The position numbers and the translations under genes are program-made. The notes beneath the pieces are model-generated. The model searched no databases. It was given only the letters and a program-made list of their open reading frames with translations, and had not been told where the DNA came from. DNA of 64,000 nt from NCBI GenBank assembly GCA_024404025.1, contig JAKSQP010000006.1:1-64000 (forward strand), given 5' to 3'. This stretch comes from Clostridia bacterium (GTDB taxonomy: Bacteria > Bacillota > Clostridia > Oscillospirales > Acutalibacteraceae). Below, piece after piece: positions 6,337 to 14,580 of this stretch (position 1 is its first letter; every line of letters begins with the position of its first letter).

Positions 6337-8247
6337 ATGAAAAAATTACTCTGCATCGTTCTTACGATTGCTCTTATCGCATCATGCTCCGGCTTCGCTC
6401 TTGCCGCTCATGATTGGGATAACGAATGCCTCACGGAATGCAACGGCGAATGCGGCCAGAGCCCGCTCATCATTGTTCCCGGCATTATGCAGTCGCAGGT
6501 CTATGTTCAGGACGGAGAAGGAAATGACCTTCTCACAAGCGACGGCTTCCCCATTGTTGAAGGCATGGATATGGCTTTTATGTTTGATACCGTTGCTCTC
6601 GGAAACGAATTCAAAAATGCAATCGGCGAAATCCTCAAGGATATTGCTCTTCATGACAGAGATGCTCTGCTTGACACCGTTCTCGGTATCCTTGACGAAA
6701 GCTTCAGAAGCCATTATTTCAACCCCGACGGAACAAGAGTAAACGATGTTGCGGTTGACGAATACTGGCATTCGCTTGCAGTCTGCAAGGAAACTCCCGA
6801 AAAATCATATAACTACGCAAAGGGTTACAGCAAAGACGAAAACGGCAACGTTCTTCCTACAACGAAATATAAAACCGAATATGATTTCATCAATCGTCAG
6901 GTAGATATTTCGCAGTTCTGCGAAGAATACGGCTATGACCACACATATTACTATTCATACAGCTCCTTCGGCAACATTCTCGATGCCGCAGCAGGTCTTG
7001 CCGAATATATTGATATGGTCAAGGCTCAGACCGGTCACGATAAAGTAAGCATCGTTTTCATCAGCCTCGGCGGAACCATCGGCAATGTTTTCCTTGCTGA
7101 TTACTGCGACCCCGAAGAAATCGACAGAATCGTTTTTGCGGCTGCCGCAATCGACGGTTCATATCTCCTCAGCGACCTTATGGCAGGCAAATCAACTCTT
7201 AAAGAAAACGAAATTCTTTATAATGATCTCATTCCCAACATCGTTGCCCTTGCAGCAGAGGAATATATGTCCCTTGCTTACCTCGGCAATGCGGTTGCAA
7301 GAGCAATTCCCTCCGAGCTTTTCAACGAATTCCTTGATGAAGCTCTCACAAGAGCCGTCAACGAGGTTCTCGGCAAGCTTCTGCGCAACTGCCAGTCAAT
7401 GTGGGCGCTCATTCCGAGCGGCGAATATCCGGCTCTGAGCGAAGCTTATATTTCCGATTCCAAACACGCAGAACTCAAAAAGCTCACGGATAGATACTAC
7501 AACATCCAGAAAAATGCGGGCGCAACAATGAAGAAGCTTTCCGACGAAGGCATGAAGATTTTCGTTATCTGCGGCTACAACCTTGAGCTTCCCGCACTTA
7601 TCAAGCATTATAATCTCAGCGCAGACAACATTATTCAGTCAACCTCAACATCAGTCGGCGCAACCTTTGCAAATGTCGGCGAAACTCTCCCGAAGGATTA
7701 TCAGCCCGCCATTGATGCTTCTTATATCAGCCCCGACAGAATCGTTGACGCCGGCACCTGCGCTCTTCCCGACACAACATTCTTCGTTAAGAACCAGAGC
7801 CATCTCAAGCTCCAGTCAAGTGTTAACGATGTTATCGGTCTCTGCTGTGACCTTATCACGGACAAGACTATCACGGACGCAAGAGAAAACAGCGGCGGAT
7901 ATCCGCAGTTCAATGAATACAGAGACCTTTCAACCCTCGAAAATCTTATGAGAAAGATTATTACAGCCGGCGAAGAAAATGTTCCTGCCGAAGTTCAGGA
8001 AGCTTTTAACGACGCACTTAAAGTTTATGAAAGCAGAGTATGGTCTCAGGACGAAACCTCAAAGGTTGAAGAAGCTCTTTACACGGCAATGTATAAAGCG
8101 GATATGCTTTCAAAGAACGATTCCGCTCCGTTCATCAAATATAAGCTTCTTCCCATTCTTGAAAAAATCACAAAATTCATCAGTGAAATTTTCAGATTCA
8201 TATTCAAGGGTCACGATTACTGGATTCTCCCCATCAATATTCTGTGA
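6337..8247 (+). CDS. Secreted alpha/beta hydrolase (LCAT/lipase-like)
   Basis: An exported hydrolase of 636 aa. The signal peptide covers residues 1-23. IASC at 14-17 also fits a lipobox, so it may be a lipoprotein. LIIVPGIMQSQVYV (44-57) matches the first strand and oxyanion loop of lipase/LCAT-type proteins. The nucleophile elbow is FISLGG with Ser243, where the first glycine of GxSxG is replaced by Phe. A late GYNLELPALIKHY and NQSHLKLQSS region could hold the catalytic His. The C-terminus (about 600-636) is a strongly amphipathic, Phe/Ile-rich tail. It is co-transcribed with the PHP gene 19 bp downstream. Substrate unknown; an ester or lipid is likely. Confidence 0.72.
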   Translation: MKKLLCIVLTIALIASCSGFALAAHDWDNECLTECNGECGQSPLIIVPGIMQSQVYVQDGEGNDLLTSDGFPIVEGMDMAFMFDTVALGNEFKNAIGEILKDIALHDRDALLDTVLGILDESFRSHYFNPDGTRVNDVAVDEYWHSLAVCKETPEKSYNYAKGYSKDENGNVLPTTKYKTEYDFINRQVDISQFCEEYGYDHTYYYSYSSFGNILDAAAGLAEYIDMVKAQTGHDKVSIVFISLGGTIGNVFLADYCDPEEIDRIVFAAAAIDGSYLLSDLMAGKSTLKENEILYNDLIPNIVALAAEEYMSLAYLGNAVARAIPSELFNEFLDEALTRAVNEVLGKLLRNCQSMWALIPSGEYPALSEAYISDSKHAELKKLTDRYYNIQKNAGATMKKLSDEGMKIFVICGYNLELPALIKHYNLSADNIIQSTSTSVGATFANVGETLPKDYQPAIDASYISPDRIVDAGTCALPDTTFFVKNQSHLKLQSSVNDVIGLCCDLITDKTITDARENSGGYPQFNEYRDLSTLENLMRKIITAGEENVPAEVQEAFNDALKVYESRVWSQDETSKVEEALYTAMYKADMLSKNDSAPFIKYKLLPILEKITKFISEIFRFIFKGHDYWILPINIL

Positions 8248-8266
8248 TCCGAACAGGAGGTAAATT

Positions 8267-9808
8267 ATGAAATTCAGAAAAATATTGAGCGTTATGCTGT
8301 GTCTTATTCTTGCATCGGCAATCGCATCCCCCGCTTTTGCAATTCTGATCGCATCAAAAGACACAGATTACGCAATTACGAATCCTTATGCAAACATCAA
8401 CTGGGAAACGGTAAATCAGTATAAAACATCTCTTCATAATCACACCAATATGTCAGACGGTGACCCGACCTTAAAGCAGTCCGTTGAAAGACACGTTGAA
8501 ACCGGCTATGACATCGTTTCGATTTCAGACCACGGCACAAGCAGCATTTCATGGACTGAAACGCAAAAGGGAAACATTATTCACGGCGTTCTCAGCCTTG
8601 TCGGAAAATCCGAGGGCGAGCTTGAATATCTCGGCACAGAAGGCACATTCAACAACGGAATGACTTATACAGCAACAGTTGAAAACGGCAATGATTATCT
8701 CAATGTAAACGATAAAAAAATCATGCGTATGCCCTATTCAATCGAAAACGGCGCCGTTTCGGTCAACGCCCATGTAAACAGCTGGTTTGCTCCCTATGAG
8801 GATAACAGCATCTGCGACTACGAAAGAACGGTCAAAGGCGTTCAGAAGGCCGGAGCAGTCTGCGTTATCAACCATCCCGGTGAATACACAAAGGCAAAGA
8901 GCGACCTCACAAGCGAAGAGGCTTATAACGAAGAAAATCCCGTTTACGAATATTATATCAACAAGTTCTACGGACTTATTGACAAATATGACTGCTGCAT
9001 CGGTCTTGATATGAACTCAAAGGGAGATTCAAGAACGAGATATGACCGTGAGCTTTGGGATATTCTCCTTCAGCGCCGCACCGCAAAGGGTAAAAATGTT
9101 TATGCTATTGCTTCGAGCGATGCCCATCAACTCAATAAAATAGATACGGGATTTGTTTATCTTCTTATGGATGATCTTACCGCAGATGCAGCAAGAAAGA
9201 GCATGGTAAACGGCGAATTCTTTGCAGCAAGCCATTGCAACGGCAACTATCTTGAGCTGATGAACATTCAGGAAAACCTTAAGAAATATTACGGCGAAAC
9301 CGATCTTTACGGCAAAATCAAAAACATCACAGACCTTATGGCAAAAAGAGTTGCCGATGTTGCCTCGGGCGAAGAAAAACCCGGCTCATCACTCGGATAC
9401 GAGTTTAATTGCCTTGATGAAAACGGTTACTGCTCCGCAGAAACCCAGCCGATGATAACCGCAATTGCCGTTGACGACAGCGAAGACACAATCACGATTT
9501 CAGCCGAAAACGCTCTCCTCGTCAGATTCATTGCCGACGGTGAGGTCGTTGCGGTTCTTCCCGCTTCGCAGGGCACGGCATCAATTGACCTTGACGATTA
9601 TTCGGACAAACTCGGCACATACATCAGAGCCGAAGTATTCGGAGAGGGCGGAACGGTTTACACTCAGGCGTTTATGCTTGATTATGACGGCGCTCCCGAA
9701 TATCACGAATATTCTTATTTCAACATTCCGACCCTCGATTTCCTCTTTGCGGAAATCAGAACTCTTATCGTTAAGATCGAAAGAACTTTTGCAAATCTTT
9801 CCAAATAA
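8267..9808 (+). CDS. Secreted PHP-domain metallohydrolase
   Basis: A phosphoesterase of the PHP (polymerase and histidinol phosphatase) fold, 513 aa. The signal peptide ends near residue 25 (SPAFA). Metal ligands appear in order: HNH (His57, His59), SDGD (about Asp64), SDHG (Asp88, His89), a buried NHPGEY near residue 205 and SSDAH near residue 283. A beta-rich module follows from about residue 390. The last 30 residues form an amphipathic helix like that of the upstream hydrolase. CAGGAGG precedes the ATG. It sits second in a two-gene operon ending at a strong terminator. An extracellular phosphodiester or phosphate monoester substrate is plausible. Confidence 0.82.
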   Translation: MKFRKILSVMLCLILASAIASPAFAILIASKDTDYAITNPYANINWETVNQYKTSLHNHTNMSDGDPTLKQSVERHVETGYDIVSISDHGTSSISWTETQKGNIIHGVLSLVGKSEGELEYLGTEGTFNNGMTYTATVENGNDYLNVNDKKIMRMPYSIENGAVSVNAHVNSWFAPYEDNSICDYERTVKGVQKAGAVCVINHPGEYTKAKSDLTSEEAYNEENPVYEYYINKFYGLIDKYDCCIGLDMNSKGDSRTRYDRELWDILLQRRTAKGKNVYAIASSDAHQLNKIDTGFVYLLMDDLTADAARKSMVNGEFFAASHCNGNYLELMNIQENLKKYYGETDLYGKIKNITDLMAKRVADVASGEEKPGSSLGYEFNCLDENGYCSAETQPMITAIAVDDSEDTITISAENALLVRFIADGEVVAVLPASQGTASIDLDDYSDKLGTYIRAEVFGEGGTVYTQAFMLDYDGAPEYHEYSYFNIPTLDFLFAEIRTLIVKIERTFANLSK

Positions 9809-9816
9809 ACAGCTTT

Positions 9817-9848
9817 CCCGTCTGCCGCAAGCGGCAGACGGGATTTTT
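9817..9848. terminator. Bidirectional terminator between PHP gene and sigG
   Basis: Perfect 11-bp GC-rich stem CCCGTCTGCCG (9817-9827) with 9832-9842 around CAAG. ATTTTT follows on the + side; the minus side has AAAG, giving CTTT for the minus-strand transcript. Confidence 0.85.
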
Positions 9849-10623
9849 ATGCCCTGTTATTATTCTTGATTTTTGTGATTGCGCCCTTTTCAAGCCTTGA
9901 AACCTGTGCCTGCGAAATTCCTATTTCCTCGGCAACATCCATCTGCGTTTTTCCCTGCATAAAACGAAGAAAAATGATTTTCTTTTCTCTTTCCGATAAA
10001 TCATTGATTGCCTGCCTGACAAGGATCTCTTCAAGCCAGCTTTCGTCATTGTCATTGCCGCTTATCTGGTCCATAACATAAATTGTGTCGCCTCCGTCGG
10101 AATAAACCGGCTCGTTCAGCGAAACCGGCTCAACAATGGCATCGAGAGCCATAACCACATCCTCGCAGGAAATTCCCAATTCCTTTGCGATTTCTTCGGG
10201 AGTCGGTTCTCTTTCAAGCTCATTCAGAAGTTTTTCTCTTGCCTGCATTGCATGATATGCCGTGTCTCTGACCGACCTGCTGACTCTGACGGGATTGTTA
10301 TCCCTCAGATGCCGCCTCACCTCACCGATTATCATCGGGCAGGCATAAGTGCTGAAACGAACATCAAGCGACATATCAAAATTATCAATTGCTTTTATCA
10401 ATCCTATGCAGCCGACCTGAAAAAGATCATCGGGATTCTCCCCTCTGTTTGAGAAACGCTGAATAATGCTCAGCACAAGCCTTAAATTGCCCATTACAAG
10501 CTCTTCACGGGCTTTCATATCCCCTGACCTTGCCTTTTTCAGAAGCTCCGTTTTTTCGCTTTCCTTCATAACCTTAAGCTTTGCGGTATTCACTCCGCAG
10601 ATTTCGACCTTATTGAACTGCAA
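9847..10623 (-). CDS. sigG: Forespore sigma factor SigG
   Basis: RNA polymerase sigma-70-type factor active in the engulfed forespore. The N-terminal KVEICGVNTAKL is diagnostic of SigG. Region 2 carries NLRLVLSIIQRF and DDLFQVGCIGLIKAIDNFD, then FSTYACPMIIGEVRRHLRDN. Region 3 follows with PTPEEIAKELG, and region 4 with the HTH GKTQMDVAEEIGISQAQVSRLEK near the C-terminus. Length 258 aa, as in the family. The start is TTG at 10623 with AGGGGTGAT upstream, giving the N-terminus expected from B. subtilis SigG. Its usual spoIIGA-sigE partners are not adjacent; a lipoprotein gene lies 71 bp upstream instead. Confidence 0.96.
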   Translation of the reverse strand: MQFNKVEICGVNTAKLKVMKESEKTELLKKARSGDMKAREELVMGNLRLVLSIIQRFSNRGENPDDLFQVGCIGLIKAIDNFDMSLDVRFSTYACPMIIGEVRRHLRDNNPVRVSRSVRDTAYHAMQAREKLLNELEREPTPEEIAKELGISCEDVVMALDAIVEPVSLNEPVYSDGGDTIYVMDQISGNDNDESWLEEILVRQAINDLSEREKKIIFLRFMQGKTQMDVAEEIGISQAQVSRLEKGAITKIKNNNRA

Positions 10624-10694
10624 TAAATCACCCCTGATACACTTGATACTAAAAGTATTGCCGTTTTTTATCAGGGTTATTAATCGGTTTTGAT

Positions 10695-11210
10695 TTATTT
10701 ATGAGCCGCAAGGTCGTTGAGCGTCAGCTCCGGAACAGGATATTCCTGCAAAAGTTTATCATAAACTGAAAAATAATATCCGTTTTCGGAAAGAAAAAGG
10801 CTATAAGAATACCATTGATCGTCAAAATAAGAATATTTTCCTTTTTCGGACCGAACGATAGTTTCAAATATATTTTCGGCAGGCTCATCATCGGTAAACG
10901 CCTTGATAAGTTTTATCGAAGCATCCTTCATTCTGTCCGAAATCTCTTTGCTTTCGGAAAAAATCGAAGCTTCATAAACAACTCCGGATTCATTCTGGTA
11001 AAGATTGAGCATAAAATTTTCGGCGCTGCCGGCAAAAAAACAGTGATAACCGTCTTCATCAAAGAAAGCGTTACCGAAATGCGCTTCAAATTCATCCAGC
11101 GAATCGGAAAATCTCTCTGAAAAAACCGCAGCGCTTACTCCCTCCTGCCTTGCGCACGAAGAAAGCAGAAGACAAATGAAGATGAAAAAAGGTATCAGTT
11201 TCTTTTTCAA
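10695..11210 (-). CDS. Small lipoprotein of unknown function
   Basis: A 171-aa predicted lipoprotein. The signal is MKKKLIPFFIFICLLLSSCA with lipobox LSSC and Cys19 as the lipidated residue. The mature part is acidic and aromatic-rich, with a possible alpha/beta fold, and matches no family I recognise. The start is TTG, overlapping the TGA stop of the upstream TIGR04086 gene, so translation is probably coupled. It lies between that gene and sigG. A sporulation role is possible by position only. Confidence 0.75.
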   Translation of the reverse strand: MKKKLIPFFIFICLLLSSCARQEGVSAAVFSERFSDSLDEFEAHFGNAFFDEDGYHCFFAGSAENFMLNLYQNESGVVYEASIFSESKEISDRMKDASIKLIKAFTDDEPAENIFETIVRSEKGKYSYFDDQWYSYSLFLSENGYYFSVYDKLLQEYPVPELTLNDLAAHK

Positions 11211-11623
11211 TATCTGACCCTCTTTTTCTTGTTTGCTCTGACTATTCCGCCGATGCAGGAAAAGATAACGATAACAAAGAAAAGCAGAATCGCTCCCGCT
11301 CCGAAGCCGGTTGAATTGACCGCCGAAAGAATGAGAGAACAGATGATTCCCTCGATCGATCCCGAAAGTCCGCCGTAAAGCATACCGCTGTGACCGGCGA
11401 TTTTTGCGCTGATAAATCCGCAGAAGAAGCCGGAAATTATTCCGGAAGCGATTCCGAACGGCGCATAGAACAAAGAATCAAGCTCTGCCTTAAATGCGAT
11501 CAGCGAAAAGGCAGCAACAGTCAGAAAATATACGCCCGTGAAAATCAGCGGAACAAAAAGAATTTTCAGCATCGGAACGCTCTGGTTTTCATCTCTTGGC
11601 CTTCTTTTTTTCTTTTCAGACAT
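11207..11623 (-). CDS. TIGR04086 family membrane protein
   Basis: A 138-aa integral membrane protein of the TIGR04086 family (YrzE-like). A basic, polar N-terminus (EKKKRRPRDEN) is followed by four predicted membrane segments, at about 20-42, 50-75, 83-103 and 107-128, with glycine-rich packing (GLSGSIEG). It ends in a basic tail, NKKKRVRY. GAGGGG precedes the ATG. It sits 51 bp after yajC, an arrangement common in Clostridia. Function unknown. Confidence 0.8.
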   Translation of the reverse strand: MSEKKKRRPRDENQSVPMLKILFVPLIFTGVYFLTVAAFSLIAFKAELDSLFYAPFGIASGIISGFFCGFISAKIAGHSGMLYGGLSGSIEGIICSLILSAVNSTGFGAGAILLFFVIVIFSCIGGIVRANKKKRVRY

Positions 11624-11674
11624 AAAAATATCCCCTCATACTTTTTGATAAATAGTATGAAGGGAATCTTTTTA

Positions 11675-12139
11675 TTATTCGTCGAAAGTGTCGTCTTTCT
11701 TCTTGGTTTTCTTTCTCTTGGCCTTGCTGCTTTCAACAGCTTCGTCCATTCTCTTTTTCTTTTCTGCTTCGGCAGCTTCTTTGGCAGCCTGTCTTTCGGC
11801 CTCTGCCTTTTCAGCTGCTGTGTTGTTTGTTGAAACAGCCCAACGAGCGATCTTCATCTTGTTTCTGTCTGCGCCGGTTTCTATAACAAGTGAATCTTCC
11901 TTAACCGTTACAACTCTGCCCATAATTCCGCCGATAGTTGTTATTTCATCGCCGACCTGAACGGCATCACGCATATCCTGCTCTTCTTTTTGTTTTTTCT
12001 TCTGGGGGCGGATCATTACAAAATACATAACGGCAAAAAGAGCTGCCATCATAATGATCATAGTAAGAGGATTCTGCTGAGTCTGCTGACCGCCTGCAGC
12101 GCCTGCGCCGCCTGCTGCCAAAAGTGCAATAGGATTCAT
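11675..12139 (-). CDS. yajC: Preprotein translocase subunit YajC
   Basis: Accessory component of the Sec translocase, a single-span membrane protein working with SecDF. A short Gly/Ala/Gln-rich N-terminus leads into one membrane helix (about 26-44, IIMMAALFAVMYFVMIRPQ), with the family-defining RPQ(K)n. The conserved cytosolic domain then follows (VQVGDEITTIGGIMGRVVTV). The last 50 residues are a long charged Glu/Lys coil, longer than in most YajC proteins. AGGAGG precedes the ATG. It has its own promoter although it lies in the usual queA-tgt-yajC order. Confidence 0.95.
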   Translation of the reverse strand: MNPIALLAAGGAGAAGGQQTQQNPLTMIIMMAALFAVMYFVMIRPQKKKQKEEQDMRDAVQVGDEITTIGGIMGRVVTVKEDSLVIETGADRNKMKIARWAVSTNNTAAEKAEAERQAAKEAAEAEKKKRMDEAVESSKAKRKKTKKKDDTFDE

Positions 12140-12168
12140 AAATTCAACCTCCTGAACATAATGGATTA

Positions 12169-12197
12169 ATTATACAGTATAATCCCGAATAAATCAA
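12169..12197 (-). promoter_or_regulatory. Promoter of yajC
   Basis: On the minus strand: TTGATT (12192-12197), 17-bp spacer, TATAAT (12169-12174), 30 bp before the yajC ATG. Confidence 0.7.
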
Positions 12198-12219
12198 TAG
12201 TTTTTGAAATTTAATTCAT

Positions 12220-13350
12220 TTATATTCTCGTATCAAGAATATCAACATACTTTTCCCTGAATTCCGAAAATGTGCCGTTATCGAGAGCATCTCTGATTTC
12301 CTGCATAAGATTATTATAGAAATAAAGGTTATGCATAACGCAGAGCCTCATTGCAAGCATTTCCTTTGCCTTGAAAAGATGCCTGATATATGCCCTTGAA
12401 AAATGGCGGCAGGTCGGGCAGCTGCATTCCGGGTCAATCGGCAGAGGGTCTTTCTCATATTTGTTATTGTTGAGATTGATAATTCCGCTCTTGGTGAAAA
12501 GATGACCGTGCCTTGCGTTGCGGCTCGGCATAACACAGTCAAAAAGGTCAACGCCTCTGTAAACGCCCTCAATTATGTTTCCGGGAGTGCCGACACCCAT
12601 AAGATATCTGATTTTATCCTTCGGAGCATAAGGCTCAACAGCGGAAATTATGTCATACATAACCTCCTTCGGCTCTCCGACTGCAAGTCCGCCGATTGCA
12701 TATCCGTCAAGATCAAGCTCAGCTATCTGTTTCATATTTTCAATTCTTAAATCCTCATAAGTGCAGCCCTGGTTTATGCCGAAAAGAAGCTGATTTTTAT
12801 TTATCGTATCGGACAGAGAATTGAGCCTGTTCATCTCATTTTTGCAGCGTTCGAGCCATCTGACCGTTCTTTCCGCCGCTTCCTTTGCATATTTATATTC
12901 GCAGGGATTTTCAACGCATTCGTCAAAAGCCATCGCAATTGTTGAGCCGAGGTTTGACTGGATCCTCATACTCTCCTCGGGCCCCATAAAGATGTGCCTT
13001 CCGTCAACGTGCGACTGAAAATAAACTCCCTCCTCCTTGATTTTGCGCAGCTTCGCAAGGGAGAAAACCTGAAATCCGCCGCTGTCGGTCAGAATCGGAC
13101 CACTCCAGTCGGAGAATTTATGAAGGCCGCCCATTTCTCTGACAAGGCCGTCACCGGGGCGAACATGGAGATGATAGGTATTTGAGAGCATAACCTGACA
13201 TTTTATATCACGCAGGTCAACTGCCGAAAGCGCACCCTTGATGGCTCCGCAGGTTGCAACATTCATAAAAGCGGGAGTCTGAACTGTTCCGTGAACGGTT
13301 TCAAATTCGCCTCTTCTTGCATTTCCCTCTGTTTTGATAAGTTTATACAT
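12220..13350 (-). CDS. tgt: tRNA-guanine transglycosylase
   Basis: Exchanges guanine-34 of GUN anticodons for the queuosine precursor preQ1. Evidence: DSGGFQVFS with the substrate-binding Asp, the SNTYHLHVRPG segment, FDECVENP, GGLAVGEP, the nucleophile region DLFDCVMPSRNARHG, and a zinc site CSCPTC followed by a distal His in the C-terminal part. At 376 aa it has the normal length. It lies 21 bp after queA and is probably co-transcribed with it, so both preQ1 insertion and the next modification step are encoded together. Confidence 0.97.
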   Translation of the reverse strand: MYKLIKTEGNARRGEFETVHGTVQTPAFMNVATCGAIKGALSAVDLRDIKCQVMLSNTYHLHVRPGDGLVREMGGLHKFSDWSGPILTDSGGFQVFSLAKLRKIKEEGVYFQSHVDGRHIFMGPEESMRIQSNLGSTIAMAFDECVENPCEYKYAKEAAERTVRWLERCKNEMNRLNSLSDTINKNQLLFGINQGCTYEDLRIENMKQIAELDLDGYAIGGLAVGEPKEVMYDIISAVEPYAPKDKIRYLMGVGTPGNIIEGVYRGVDLFDCVMPSRNARHGHLFTKSGIINLNNNKYEKDPLPIDPECSCPTCRHFSRAYIRHLFKAKEMLAMRLCVMHNLYFYNNLMQEIRDALDNGTFSEFREKYVDILDTRI

Positions 13351-13371
13351 AGAGCTTCCTCAATTTCAACA

Positions 13372-14397
13372 TTATAATATCAGACAGGCATCGCCGAACG
13401 AGAAAAACCTGTATTTTTCTTCAACGGCAATTTTATAAGCATTCATCGTATGCTCGTATCCGCAGAATGCGCTCACGAGCATAATAAGCGTGCTTTCGGG
13501 GAGGTGGAAATTTGTGATAAGGCAGTCAATGCACTTGAATTCATAGCCCGGATAGATGAAAATATCCGTCCATCTGTCGTCCTCGCAGATTTCTCCTCTG
13601 AAAGCTGCGGCTGATTCGAGGGTACGGCAGCAGGTTGTGCCGACGGCGAAAACCCTTCCGCCTCTCGCTTTTGTGCGGTTGATTATATCGGCTGTTTCCT
13701 TCGGCAGATGATAATGCTCCGAATGCATGTGATGATCTTCGATTTCATCAGCCTTGACCGGTCTGAATGTGCCGAGCCCGACATGAAGGGTAACAAATCC
13801 GACCTCAACGCCCATATCTCTTATTTTGTCAAGAAGCTCAGGAGTAAAATGCAGACCCGCCGTCGGAGCGGCAGCGCTTCCCTCTTCCTTGGCATAAACC
13901 GTTTGATATCTGCCTTTATCCTCAAGCTTTTCGGTTATGTAGTGAGGCAGCGGCATTTCGCCGATTTTATCAATAACCTCAAAGAAATTGCCCTCAAAGC
14001 CGAATTTAGCAACTCTGTTTCCGTCTTCAAGCACATCAATGATTTCTGCCGTAAGAGAGCCGTCGCCGAAAGTAAATGTGTTGCCGGTTTTCGCCTTTTT
14101 TCCCGGCCCGGTTATGACTTCCCATGTGTCTGCGCTCTTCTGGGTGAGCAGAAGGAATTCAACAACTGCGCCCGTGTCCGTTCTTGTGCCGTACATTCTT
14201 GCCGGAAGGACCTTGGTATTGTTAAGAATAAGGCAGTCACCGGGCATGAAATATTCGGTTATATCGTGAAAAATTCTGTGAGCAACATTGCCCGTTTTCT
14301 TATCGAGAACAAGCAGTCTTGAGCTGTCACGAGGCTCAACCGGGGTCTGAGCAATAAGCTCCTTGGGCAAATCGTAGAAAAAATCTGATCTCTTCAT
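13372..14397 (-). CDS. queA: S-adenosylmethionine:tRNA ribosyltransferase-isomerase
   Basis: Transfers and isomerises the ribosyl moiety of SAM onto preQ1-modified tRNA to give epoxyqueuosine. Family motifs: [23 protein letters not shown] at the N-terminus, [41 protein letters not shown] and the C-terminal [17 protein letters not shown]. Length 341 aa is normal. GAGG precedes the ATG. It is first of the queA-tgt pair. A weak TTGTAT-17-TAAATA lies upstream on the minus strand, and no preQ1 riboswitch was seen in the short leader. Confidence 0.97.
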   Translation of the reverse strand: MKRSDFFYDLPKELIAQTPVEPRDSSRLLVLDKKTGNVAHRIFHDITEYFMPGDCLILNNTKVLPARMYGTRTDTGAVVEFLLLTQKSADTWEVITGPGKKAKTGNTFTFGDGSLTAEIIDVLEDGNRVAKFGFEGNFFEVIDKIGEMPLPHYITEKLEDKGRYQTVYAKEEGSAAAPTAGLHFTPELLDKIRDMGVEVGFVTLHVGLGTFRPVKADEIEDHHMHSEHYHLPKETADIINRTKARGGRVFAVGTTCCRTLESAAAFRGEICEDDRWTDIFIYPGYEFKCIDCLITNFHLPESTLIMLVSAFCGYEHTMNAYKIAVEEKYRFFSFGDACLIL

Positions 14398-14451
14398 TGA
14401 AAATCCTCAAATAAAATCAAGTATTTAAAAAATTTTTGTTATAAATACAAT

Positions 14452-14480
14452 TTGACTAATATTAATATGTGTGCTATCAT
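14452..14480 (+). promoter_or_regulatory. Promoter of asd-dapA-dapB
   Basis: TTGACT (14452-14457), 17-bp spacer, extended -10 TGCTATCAT with TATCAT at 14475-14480. The leader of about 95 nt has no recognisable lysine riboswitch. Confidence 0.65.
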
Positions 14481-14580
14481 CATAATATCATAATAGGTTT
14501 TTGTCAAGGTGAATAATAACAGAAAAAGCCCGGCAGCAATTACTTATTTTTAAAACTTTTTCCGAAAAGAGGTAAACACA

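Noticed and set aside
11636..11660. TCATACT/AGTATGA inverted repeat before the TIGR04086 gene
   Set aside because: Short AT-rich stem without T-run or overlap with a promoter; not clearly functional.
13708..14322. 204-codon frame antisense to queA
   Set aside because: queA is certain; the antisense frame has no ribosome site and is a compositional shadow.
14398..14450. Possible preQ1 riboswitch before queA
   Set aside because: AT-rich leader without the stem and A-rich tail of the preQ1 class I element.
14481..14580. Possible lysine riboswitch before asd
   Set aside because: The leader is about 95 nt, too short and lacking the paired arms of the lysine riboswitch.
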